The translations under genes and the position numbers were made by a program. Below the pieces are notes generated by a model, which saw only the letters and a program-made list of their open reading frames with translations, was not told the origin of the DNA and did not search any database. A stretch of DNA of 64,000 nt from Caprella mutica (lineage: Eukaryota > Arthropoda > Malacostraca > Amphipoda > Caprellidae). The stretch lies in the NCBI GenBank assembly GCA_947561585.1, contig CANNZV010001840.1:142664-206663 (forward strand), given 5' to 3'. Shown here piece by piece: positions 57,001 to 64,000 of this stretch. The stretch's first letter is position 1, and every line of letters begins with the position of its first letter.

Positions 57001-59057
57001 CAACTGACTATGCTTGTTATAGCTAGCTAATCAACTGGCTATGCTTGTTATAGCTAGCTAATCAACTGGCTTTGCTTGTTATAACTAGCTAATCAACTGG
57101 CTATGCTTGATATAACTAGCTTATCAACTGGCTATGCTTGTTATAAAAAACCAATTGCCTCTGCTGTCATTGAAGTTATCGTATCTGGTATAATTTATAA
57201 TTACAGTAGCATAAATTTTCTTTTAGGGCATATTCCTATTGGTTCACAAATGTTTTTAGAGAATTTAGTTTCTATAATATATATGTATTTTATTATAAAT
57301 TTCAACGTTACTTGTAGTTTTAGATGATAGCGCTAGGGTTATTCTCTTCAACTTTTGATTTAGGTAAACTTATCGCTTCTCTTTCGACCTCTTCTTTCAC
57401 TTTTTCCCTCTGAAGTGAAAGCTGTTGGTTCTGTTATTTGTTTGTCTCTTTGCCATCATCACAGAGAAGAGTCTCCAAGTGGTATTGTTATGGAAACTGT
57501 TAACCTTCCGGAACCATTTCATCTTATTGTCGGTGAAATGGTTCCGGCACAAACTATACAAAGAAGAATAGAAAAGAGCAATACTTAAAACTGCTTTCAT
57601 TCTCAACGTTAGCCTATCCCTAACTCGATTACATACGTCAATAGGTGATACTTTGTACGGAAGTGATGTTAAGGATGCTCACGTGGCACAAGATTATAGG
57701 AACATCGATACTCATTTCACAACCTAACTCCAAAACCAGGCAAGGGTAAAGAAAAGTCAGTAAATTACGGGTCTTTTGTCTTTACCAAATGTTCGTGTAC
57801 ACCGTCAGAAAGTCCATCTCACAAATACTTGAAGAACTTTTATAGAAAACAGTTTCTAATGGAAAATCTACAAAATTAGTTTCATGTTTTAAAGAGACCC
57901 AGTATTCAAATGTTTGCTGGAATGAGCTAATGCTTGTTCATAATAATGATGTAGCAAATGTACTCCTTGATAAACTGATAATATCTTGACCTTCACATTT
58001 ATAATGATGTTTTCAACATTCGTTTTCCAGGCTAAAAAATCTTCCAAAGAAGTCGCCACATCCCCCATCCCAATCCAGGCCCATAGCTCTAACACTCAAA
58101 CACCCCACCTGAAATACTCAGCCTCACACACTCAAACTAGCACTTCCAAGCAGTCTGTCTCACAAACCCAAACAACTCCAAGCAAATGCAGTGCAGTCTC
58201 CGCCCAAACATCTCCTGTCAAGTCCCCAGTCAAGTCCCCCATCAAATCTGTTGCTCGGAAAAACTCCGGCGGAAGCACTAACACTCTTAGAAGGAATTCT
58301 CCAACCAAATCTACGGTCAGTCCTAAGAATGGCAAGTCCCCCTCTTCATCGAAGCCTTCCTCCCCCACCCACTCCATGTCCTCAGTTAAAAGCAGGTCCA
58401 CTGAGTCGGTGTCAGCTAAACCAGTGGTGGAGGTGAGAGAGCAAGGAGTGCAGACTGAGGAGAGTTCCTACACCACTAGAGAGAGTAACAATAGTGAAGG
58501 TGGCTCTGATTCATCAGCAGCTGGGAAATCAAGCAATGGATTATCGGCACCCCCTCCTCCACCCCCCATGCCTTCACCTTCCAATGGTGGAGCGATTGCA
58601 CCTCCACCACCACCTCCTCCTCCACCCCCTGGAATTCCACCTCCACCCCCTGGAATTCCACCTCCACCCCCAGGAATTCCCCCTCCACCTCCTTCTGGAA
58701 TCCCACCTCCACCTCCCGGTATCCCACCTCCACCTCCCGGTATCCCACCTCCACCTCCCGGTATCCCTCCTCCACCTCCCGGTATCCCTCCTCCACCTCC
58801 CGGAATACCACCTCCACCCCGTGTAGGCCCACCACCACCTCCCGGAATTCCACCTCCACCCCCAGGTGGTCCTCCTCCTCCACCCCGTATAGGCCCACCA
58901 CCTCCACCCTTTGGAAGACCACCACCCCCACCAGGTGGTCCTCCTCCACCGCCAGGTGGTCCTCCTCCCCCACCAGGTGGTCCACCTCCTCCACCCGGAG
59001 GCCCGGCTCCTTTTCCAGCTCCCCCTCCCGGAGGATGGAATGCCTCGCGTCCAGCAG
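44942..59057 (+). CDS. Formin, FMN/cappuccino-like (N-terminal 1586 codons, partial)
   Basis: Ten exons join without a frame break: 44942-45094, 46585-46958, 48627-50890, 52378-52506, 52699-52932, 53268-53437, 53750-53867, 55635-55739, 56631-56815 and 58031-59057. Residues 1-930 are low-complexity, rich in Ser/Thr/Asn/Asp and probably disordered. Residues 1052-1147 form a conserved-looking helical block (LTSQDLKLLVNQFCSHLLVA). Residues 1183-1244 are a coiled coil. Residues 1415-1578 are an FH1-type region with about 19 proline tracts of the form GIPPPPP/GGPPPPP. In formins FH1 binds profilin-actin and feeds an FH2 dimer that nucleates and elongates actin filaments. The long N-terminus, then coiled coil, then FH1, points to the FMN/cappuccino class; from memory the helical block resembles arthropod cappuccino, not verified. 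FH2 is not in the window. Another FH1-bearing actin regulator is the main alternative. Confidence 0.68.
46585..46958 (+). CDS. Formin exon 2
   Basis: The acceptor is GTGTGTTTCAG. It begins DVNEFNDFNYWKTVLP, a compact aromatic-acidic motif unlike the low-complexity surroundings, and carries an Asn run encoded by (AAC)n. It ends with donor CCAA|GTTAGT in phase 2, and the split codon AA+C joins exon 3 as Asn. A consensus donor GTAAGT lies 13 nt further on, at the edge of a MITE. Confidence 0.65.
46664..46706 (+). repeat. Coding (AAC)n microsatellite
   Basis: Encodes an Asn tract interrupted by one Leu and ending in His; likely length-polymorphic. Confidence 0.85.
46971..47128. mobile_element. 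MITE family B, copy 5 (best preserved), at formin exon 2
   Basis: 158 bp, TA on both sides (46969-46970, 47129-47130). The left end is GGTAAGTTACGAATTATCGG; the right end is its complement (CCGATAATTCATAACTTACC). Both arms continue for about 60 bp around an AT-rich centre, so the whole element is a near palindrome. The first bases make AG|GTAAGT, a consensus 5' splice site. It lies at the very start of intron 2. Confidence 0.9.
47877..48462 (+). mobile_element. PIF/Harbinger-derived non-autonomous element in intron 2
   Basis: Nearly perfect inverted ends of about 37 bp (AGGCCCCCCACACACTACAC and its complement), flanked by TTA on both sides, the TWA target type of PIF/Harbinger. Inside are transposase relics on the plus strand: DSDDLFEIAICLSAKQPRKR, SKWCKSCLFKRGELTHGQLI, then NVRMDESTYLQ (stop) LSIVTPFIKKEGYIKHT. 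These fit the N-terminal part of Harbinger transposases (acidic, RRxWxxPxLxxR, RMxxxTFxxLL, xPxIxKxD). The catalytic domain is missing. Confidence 0.85.
48627..50890 (+). CDS. Formin exon 3 (large, disordered region)
   Basis: 2264 nt. The acceptor is CTCCCCCTCAG; donor TTCAG|GTACAG, phase 1. Rich in Ser, Asn, Asp and Thr with short acidic patches (DFDDSDCDSHYDDC). A CPCC motif lies at about 49410, and SSSRQS-like basic-serine motifs suggest phosphorylation sites. No folded domain recognised. The frame runs 44 nt beyond the donor to TAG, just before another MITE. Confidence 0.7.
50938..51156. mobile_element. MITE family B, copy 6, at formin exon 3
   Basis: 219 bp, TA on both sides. GGGTAAGTTACGAATTAGCG on the left; inverted GATAATTCGTAACTTGCCC on the right. 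It starts 47 nt after the exon 3 donor and again presents AGG|GTAAGT towards the gene. Confidence 0.85.
52378..52506 (+). CDS. Formin exon 4
   Basis: 129 nt, phase 1 to 1. The acceptor is TTTTTTCCCCTAG and the donor TCTG|GTGAGA. Encodes a basic stretch (NFTVRRHRKLDLQPANVS). Confidence 0.68.
52699..52932 (+). CDS. Formin exon 5
   Basis: 234 nt, phase 1 to 1. The acceptor is GTTTCCTCTCAG and the donor GAGG|GTATGT. Ser/Asn-rich start, then KVANITLDQNVAERSKPKAP and a Lys/Pro-rich end (FPKPKPMPDKLNIKHSKKFE). Confidence 0.7.
52973..53060 (+). repeat. Dispersed repeat family D fragment in intron 5
   Basis: CATTTGGGCCCCGAACTGTT then ACGTTACTAGCTATAATGTA, as in the fuller copies. It begins about 40 nt after the exon 5 donor. 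Confidence 0.5.
53268..53437 (+). CDS. Formin exon 6 (conserved helical block, first half)
   Basis: 170 nt, phase 1 to 0. The acceptor is TCTGTTTCCCAG and the donor AGG|GTGAGG. Reads VLTNWFISSLGEKHYLKSFL, TSQDLKLLVNQFCSHLLVAG and LLKQADETNTAFDFR. The amphipathic helices and absence of low complexity mark it as the best-folded part before the coiled coil. Confidence 0.75.
53750..53867 (+). CDS. Formin exon 7 (conserved block, second half)
   Basis: 118 nt, phase 0 to 1. The acceptor is CACCTCTGCAG and the donor GCAG|GTTAGT. Reads SDQSYCWRSGGCDDSNGWPP then ENLQDIMKAAKAGAKYTEA. A second donor, ACAG|GTAACT, lies 16 nt downstream at the first unit of the intronic array; using it would shift the frame. 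Confidence 0.72.
53884..55250 (+). repeat. 20/21-bp G-rich minisatellite filling the donor side of intron 7 (about 67 units)
   Basis: Unit GGTGTGGGGTAACTGTGGGA (20 bp) or with one extra G (21 bp); sub-blocks carry GAGTAACT or GGAGATGTG. It starts 16 nt after the donor of exon 7. The sense strand carries GTAACT and G-triplets in every unit. Long frames on both strands (471 codons minus, 141-157 plus) are repeat by-products. Confidence 0.95.
55441..55634 (+). repeat. 22-bp pyrimidine-rich minisatellite forming the acceptor side of intron 7 (about 8 units)
   Basis: Unit CTCTCATGTCCTTCACTCTT + CT. The last unit passes into CTCTCTCTCTCTAG, the acceptor of exon 8, so the polypyrimidine tract itself is repeat-derived. 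Confidence 0.92.
55635..55739 (+). CDS. Formin exon 8
   Basis: 105 nt, phase 1 to 1, donor CAAG|GTATCT. Reads SNTTAVSRRDISMATDELTI then AREINSVAIQCNPQ. Confidence 0.68.
55740..56630 (+). other. Intron 8
   Basis: AT-rich. A short tandem of ACAACTTGTTAGAAC-like words (55775-55835) is the only structure noticed. The acceptor TCTGTACTCAG is at the right end. Confidence 0.5.
56631..56815 (+). CDS. Formin exon 9 (coiled coil)
   Basis: 185 nt, phase 1 to 0, donor GAG|GTGAGA. Reads DLQQIVMGLKREHREALADS, SQVHAEDLFKLRGEQAAKMC and LLEMEQQIITLKKKLAE. Heptad-like spacing of Leu/Ile/Met fits a coiled coil of about 60 residues just before FH1, as expected for a formin. Confidence 0.78.
56874..57150 (+). 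repeat. 31-bp minisatellite near the donor of intron 9 (9 units)
   Basis: The unit contains GTCAACTGACTATGCTTGTT and ATAGCTAGCTA. The first four units are identical; later ones gather substitutions step by step with distance from the exon. Confidence 0.92.
57290..57425 (+). repeat. Dispersed repeat family D fragment in intron 9
   Basis: CAACGTTACTTGTAGTTTTA, GATAGCGCTAGGGTTATTCT and TTCTTTCACTTTTTCCCTC correspond to the middle of 39601-40100. Confidence 0.5.
57520..58030 (+). other. Rest of intron 9
   Basis: A local inverted repeat, GAACCATTTCA...TGAAATGGTTC, lies at 57501-57546. Nothing else recognised. The acceptor TCGTTTTCCAG is at 58030. Confidence 0.5.
58031..59057 (+). CDS. Formin exon 10 (basic linker and FH1)
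   Basis: 1027 nt, phase 0 to 1, donor GCAG|GTGAGT. The first about 140 codons are Ser/Thr/Lys/Gln-rich with four TQT/AQT-type repeats (HTQTSTSK, SQTQTTPSK, SAQTSPVK, and QAHSSNTQTP). Then an acidic-serine stretch, then FH1 (58541-59035). Most tracts have five Pro, separated by GI, GG, SGI, RIG or FGR. The regular GIPPPPP block near the start has a 21-nt period and is itself a coding minisatellite, so length variation is likely. Confidence 0.8.
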
Positions 59058-59643
59058 GTGAGTTCTCTCCTCTAGGTAACTTCTTTCCCCCCATGTGTGT
59101 GGTAATATCAGTGCGGGTTTATAGCGGTACTTGCTAGGCCACTAAAGAGAACCTAATTAACCTTGCTTTCTAATCTATAGTCAATAGTCTAGGACTACCT
59201 TAGTATTTCATAGAAAATGCTTAAATTCTTCCATATGTTACATTTCTGTAGATATTTTCTTTTCTCAATTCTTTTTCGGTTCTCTTTTATTTTTATTTGA
59301 ATGATTCTTAGTTTATTTTATCTCTGTATGGCATTTGACGGTGTATGTATATATACGTATATCTATTATTTATATCATTGAAATTTCGCATTAAACATTT
59401 AGTATCTCATGCCTACAAAATAACTCAGTCAATAGTTTTTAGTAAATCCTTACATTTGAATAAATAAACCAATAATCATAAGCTCTTCTTCTGGCCAATT
59501 TTTTTTTCTCAAAATAGAGAGTAACTTTTTGTCTGAGTTATTTAGCGGTATTCATTCCATTAATGTGTCATTCTCTCCCTCACTCTCACCATTGCACACT
59601 CTCTGTTCCCTCAAATCGATGTCTTCATTGGTTGATTTGGTAG

Positions 59644-59658
59644 TGCCCATCCCGACCG
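59644..59658 (+). CDS. Possible 15-nt microexon after FH1
   Basis: TGATTTGGTAG acceptor, 15 nt, then G|GTAAGT donor. Entering and leaving in phase 1, it would add VPIPT in frame. The donor is excellent but the pyrimidine tract is poor. Confidence 0.25.
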
Positions 59659-59839
59659 GTAAGTCATCCTTTGGTCCATTCGGTGTCTAGAGCTGCATGC
59701 TTGTGTAATTAGTATTTAACACACAGGGCTCGTCATTGTGTGGTGTGAAGACATTGCATGGCTGTGTAAGTACACATGACTGTCATGGTGTGGTAATTTT
59801 ATATGTCTGTATACACATTGCACGTTTCATCTTAGTGCT

Positions 59840-60060
59840 TATAACTCAATCGGTAGCGTTGTGGTGGTTGTTGTTGTTGTTGTTCGATAGCCCCTGTCGA
59901 GAATTCCATTTCTAACCGCAAACAGTGATCCATCCTGAAGCTTATACAGGATTGATGAATTTAATTGATAACGAACGTCCCACTTAAAAGTGGCTATGTG
60001 TTTCTTATTCTTGAGCAAAGAATATTAACAGATGATGATGACGCAATACGGTAGAGTCCT
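59840..60060 (+). repeat. Possible tRNA-derived SINE fragment
   Basis: TAACTCAATCGGTAGCGTTG resembles an A box, and TGTTCGATAGCCCC about 40 nt later resembles a B box, with a GTT run between. The body downstream is not matched elsewhere in the window. Confidence 0.3.
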
Positions 60061-62185
60061 TTTTACAAGTGACAGTAAATAAGATGGTAGAAGGGTGACC
60101 ACCCAGAAGGGGCTATACTGAATAGACTGACTCTAAGTTCTCTCCACTACGACTGACACTAGTTCATAATTCCATGCCTTTATATAGTCTTAGTAGTTAG
60201 CATCTCAACTACTGAGCCTACACCCCACCCCGTCCATAGTTCGGATGGTCTCAACTAATCTCATTGGCTTCAGCTAACCACAATAATTCTAAGTCATTAA
60301 GCACTAATTGCATTGTGCATTTCACAAAAAAAGTTGATATTATTACAAGAATCTCTAAGGTGTCTTTTACCCATCATTAAATATTACATTGATCCGTGGG
60401 AAAGATACCTAGACTAATTCCTTGCGATTTATTTCACAGCTTTGTTTTTCTAATACATTTGTAGCTAATTCCGAATGCTACAAACAGTCTTGTTTGGAAT
60501 CAGCCCTGCCTCCAACCGGTGTAGGTGCTGCTGTATGTATGACGTATGTAGCAGCAGTACTGACGATGGAGCGTTGGGAAATGATGGTCATTAAATTGAC
60601 CAAAAAAATTTGAAAATGAATTTAATCACTGCAGGGTATAATATAATAGTCATTATATTCAGTAAAGAACTAAATCTGAGGACACGTACAATGTGTGGAT
60701 TGTTTAGTTACACAAATATAAATATTATTGGAAACCCGTTATTTTCAACAGGAAGCCTAACGAGTTGATTAAACCAACATTCCAATATTTGGGACCCGTT
60801 ATAGTACAAAATGGTTCGACAAAGCGAATTGCATGATGGCATTATTGACTTTCTAAAGTCCGAAATTAATGGAAGATCTGAACTGATTGATTTAGTCTGT
60901 GATAACATGTTATTGAATATTAGAGTATGTACGTGATGTTCTGAAGTGATTTATTGAAATATTTTTCAATATGTCCCTTCAAATTGTTCAACAGAAGTAT
61001 CTCTTAAAAGTCCTAGTCAGATGACACATTGCCAGTGGATTACTGCAAGCAACACAATTTCACTCTTGTCTGTATCGCTGGCAATTCTAAACTACTTTCA
61101 TCTTTTTTAGGTTTAACATGTTAGTTTACACCTCAATGTGATTCATCATCAATATGAACCTCAACTCTAATTATATTTCAGGGAGCGAAGAATGCATTTA
61201 CTATTTTGTCGATCTTGAAGATTTTTAATTTAATGTGAAAAATATGTTAGTATGTTTCAACTTAAAAAAAACTATTCGATGCGCTATATATAATTCATAT
61301 AAGATTTAACAGAAAATATTGATTTAAAGAAATTTAGGAAAATGACTAATATATATATTTGGAAATATCTAGTTATTTTCAGTTAGCTAATTCGATGTAT
61401 TTGCAATTCGAAATATCGTGAAATGCTTTTCAAACTTTAAATCGATACAATTCAAAATGCATCTTAGAATTATTTCACCTCTTCATATCATAGCAACAAC
61501 ATCATTCTTTGAAGATTAAGCTGAGCAAACGTGCAAATTTACATCACTCAGGGCAACTACAAGATATGAAATATTTTTCAATTTAGCATGTCATTTTCTC
61601 TTATAACTTACCAGCTAATTTTCTCTATTCATAACATTAAAACAAAACGAATGTTTCAGAATTTATATGAAAGAATTAACTAAAATAATATAAGTTTTAC
61701 AATATTACAAATGGTTCGGGGCAACTCTAAAATATCAAGAAATGGCCTAAAAATAGGCATGCAATGTTCTTTTTATAACGTATTACTTTTTATAGCTCTT
61801 CCTTCCATTTGAAGATCCTAATGTTAGTTAGTTCGAAACCCTATTTTTGTCCCACCCCACGACTAAGTTCTCTAGATTGTTCTGACGGATACATTTGCTG
61901 TAGACTGTGAAAAATAATAATTCTAACATTACATAGGCAGTGATACAGTTCTCTTGCTTGCAGCATGCTGTTCTTTTTCGCCCATTTTCACGTAGCTACA
62001 GAATTCATTTATTTTACTTATTTGTGTGAATGCTTAAGTGCTTATGAATGCCAATTCAATTCTCTCCCAATTTTTTTTTTGTTCCAGTTTTTCTATTTGA
62101 CAGTTGTGTTAATTGTTACAGCGTCTACACGATTCATTCCATCTCGTGAAGTTTAATTGTCTTGTCGAACTGCTCTCCAGTAGTT
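60061..62185 (+). other. Presumed formin intron, nothing recognised
   Basis: No FH2-like frame on the plus strand (the FH2 lasso would begin with a W-containing linker after FH1). AT-rich and stop-rich. Confidence 0.45.
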
Positions 62186-62189
62186 CGCC

Positions 62190-62612
62190 GAGTATAGTAT
62201 AGTACAAATGAAGTATAGTATAGTACAGTACAAATGAAGTATAGTATAGTACAGTACAAATGAAGTATAGTATAGTACAGTACAAATGAAGTATAGTATA
62301 GTACAAATGAAGTATAGTATAGTACAAATGAAGTATAGTATAGTATAGTACAAATGAAGTATAGTATAGTATAGTACAAATGAAGTATAGTATAGTACAG
62401 TACAAATGAAGTATAGTATAGTACAGTACAAATGAAGTATAGTATAGTACAGTACAAATGAAGTATAGTATAGTACAAATGAAGTATAGTATAGTACAAA
62501 TGAAGTATAGTATAGTACAAATAAAGTATAGTATAGTACAAATAAAGTATAGTATAGTACAAATAAAGTATAGTATAGTACAAATAAAGTATAGTATAGT
62601 ACAAATGAAGTA
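62190..62612. repeat. 21/26-bp AT-rich minisatellite (about 18 units)
   Basis: Unit GAAGTATAGTATAGTACAAA + T, with inserted ACAGT or AGTAT steps in some copies and a GAAG to AAAG change in the last four or five. The minus-strand frames with Tyr/Ile/Leu repeats are by-products. Confidence 0.93.
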
Positions 62613-62660
62613 TAGTTTATGGGGCATTTCATGACAAGTGGACCAAAAAATATGAAATTT

Positions 62661-64000
62661 AACACCTCACCCCCTCAGATTTACATGAAAGTTGGTGCAG
62701 AGGGTTATTGTGCCCAAAAAACTCTATTTTGGGAATCTCAGCTCTCTAGCTCTTATAGGTCAAAAGTTATGACCTTGTGAACTTTTGAAAAAAGGGCAAA
62801 ATGCCTTGACATCACCATTTTTGAAAGGTCTTAACTTTCTTATTATTAGACCTAGAACAAAATGTGTAGCATGTTTTTTTAATTCAAAATAAGCTAGGCA
62901 ATCTTTCTAGGTGTACAATTTTTTTTCAATTTTTTAAATGAAAAAGGGCACTTACCCTCTTTGATCTTGACCTTTACCCTCAAAGGCCCCACCTGACAAA
63001 AAAATATTAGGTCAAAAAATGTAGATTGACTACTTTGCTATAGGTTGGAAAGTTAATGTTTACTACTATTAATTGGGATTAGGGATATATTTGAACTCAA
63101 ACAGGTGTGGTAGACAAAAAAATATAAAAGTGAAAGAATAAATCATAATTTTGAAAAGTTAAATTGAAATAGAGATTCACAAATTACGAATTTACTAATA
63201 TTAATAATTACCAATATTTAATTTACTACTATTTACTAATATTAAGTAATGCTTACTAATAGTAATTAATATTTACTATTATTTAACATAGTATATATTT
63301 AACATTACTGAATTTAATATTTGTAAATATTAGTAATTATTAATAAATAAGAGTGATTATTACTAAATAAATAAAATAATATAGTTGTTATTAGTAAATA
63401 AGAATAACTATTCATAAATGATAGTACCTATTAGTTAAGAAAAGTTAATAGTAGTAAATTTAATATTGGTAATTATTAATATTAGTAAATTCGTAATTTG
63501 TGAAACTCTACTTCAATTTAACTTTTCAAAATTATGATTTTTTTTTCTTGTACTTTTATATATTTTTGTCTAACGCACCTGTTTGATTTCGAATATATCC
63601 CTAATCCCTATTATTAGTAGTAAACAACTTTCTAACCTATAGCGAAGTAGTCAAACTACCATTTTTTGTTGTAATAATTTTTTTGTCAGGTGGGGCCTTT
63701 GAAGGTAAGTGCCCTTTTTTATTCAAAAAATTGAAATAATAAAATTTTGTTCACTTAGAAAGATTGCTTAGCTTATTTTGAACAAAAAATGCTACACTTT
63801 TTGTTCTAGGTCTAATAATAAGAAAGTTATGAACTTTCAAAAATGGTGATGTCAAGGCATTTTGCCCTTTTTTCAAAAGTTCACAAGGTCTTAACTTTTG
63901 ACCTATAAGAGCTAGAGAGCTGAGATTCCCAAAATAGAGTTTTTTGGGCACAATAACCCTCTGCACCAACTTTCATGCAAATCTGAGGGGGTGAGGTGTT
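62661..64000. mobile_element. Large palindromic element, at least 1.34 kb, right end outside window
   Basis: AACACCTCACCCCCTCAGAT at 62661 pairs with the last bases of the window. The pairing continues inwards (for example GGTCAAAAGTTATGACCTTG near 62758 with 63880-63903, and CAAATTACGAATTTACTAAT near 63180 with 63475-63500) to a centre near 63330. The arms are about 670 bp each. The central 300 bp is AT-rich with TTACTAATATTAA words. There is no coding frame. Because the arms still match at the last base, the element extends past both listed ends. Confidence 0.85.

Noticed and set aside
58468..59094. Gly-rich minus-strand frames opposite FH1
   Set aside because: Shadow of the proline codons of the formin FH1 region.
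62109..62665. Tyr/Ile/Leu-rich minus-strand frames suggesting a membrane protein
   Set aside because: Generated by the AT-rich 21/26-bp array in all three frames.
63751..63969. 72-codon minus-strand frame
   Set aside because: It lies in the right arm of the palindromic element; the left arm does not conserve it as coding.
59058..64000. Search for the FH2 domain
   Set aside because: No frame with FH2-like content was found. It is presumed to lie beyond the right edge.

Overview
The window comes from an animal (metazoan) nuclear genome, probably an invertebrate. It is AT-rich and mostly non-coding. Genes are split by GT-AG introns, and DNA-transposon derivatives (Tc1, pogo-like, PIF/Harbinger, MULE-like) and minisatellites are abundant. 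I cannot place it closer than 'invertebrate-like'. No bacterial operon, CRISPR array, rRNA or intact tRNA gene was seen. All gene models below were built by hand from splice signals and reading-frame continuity; no database search was run.

Layout. (1) 0.58-8.3 kb, minus strand: a small four-exon gene (about 144 residues, function not recognised). Its introns hold a MULE-like element (976-2653) and two arrays that abut splice sites (3640-3770 and 5062-6225). (2) 8.3-44.9 kb: about 36 kb with no exon I can support. It is filled by inverted-repeat transposons, dispersed repeat families, a LINE remnant, and large arrays at 25.1-26.3, 30.4-35.3, 36.6-38.9 and 40.85-42.0 kb. The 36.6-38.9 kb array lies inside a dead Tc1 transposon (35563-39598). 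(3) 44.9-59.1 kb, plus strand: ten coding exons (1586 codons) that join in frame into the N-terminal part of a large protein. In order it has a start preceded by an in-frame stop, a long Ser/Thr/Asn-rich disordered region, a conserved helical block, a coiled coil, and an FH1-type polyproline region with about 19 proline tracts. The best reading is a formin of the FMN/cappuccino type. The FH2 domain would lie to the right of this window. (4) 59.1-64.0 kb: presumed intron of the same gene, with a possible 15-nt microexon, a SINE-like fragment, a 21-bp array and a palindromic element of at least 1.34 kb that runs off the right edge.

The most interesting pattern is the association of repeats with splice sites. 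In both genes one intron has an array starting at or within about 20 bp of its 5' splice site and a pyrimidine-rich array ending at or near its 3' splice site. The donor-side units carry donor-like words (GTGAGT, GTAACT). In addition, a palindromic TA-flanked MITE family has a consensus 5' splice site at its very tip, and two of its six copies sit 12 and 47 bp beyond formin exon ends. Whether this reflects how introns are made, enlarged or mis-spliced cannot be settled from sequence alone.
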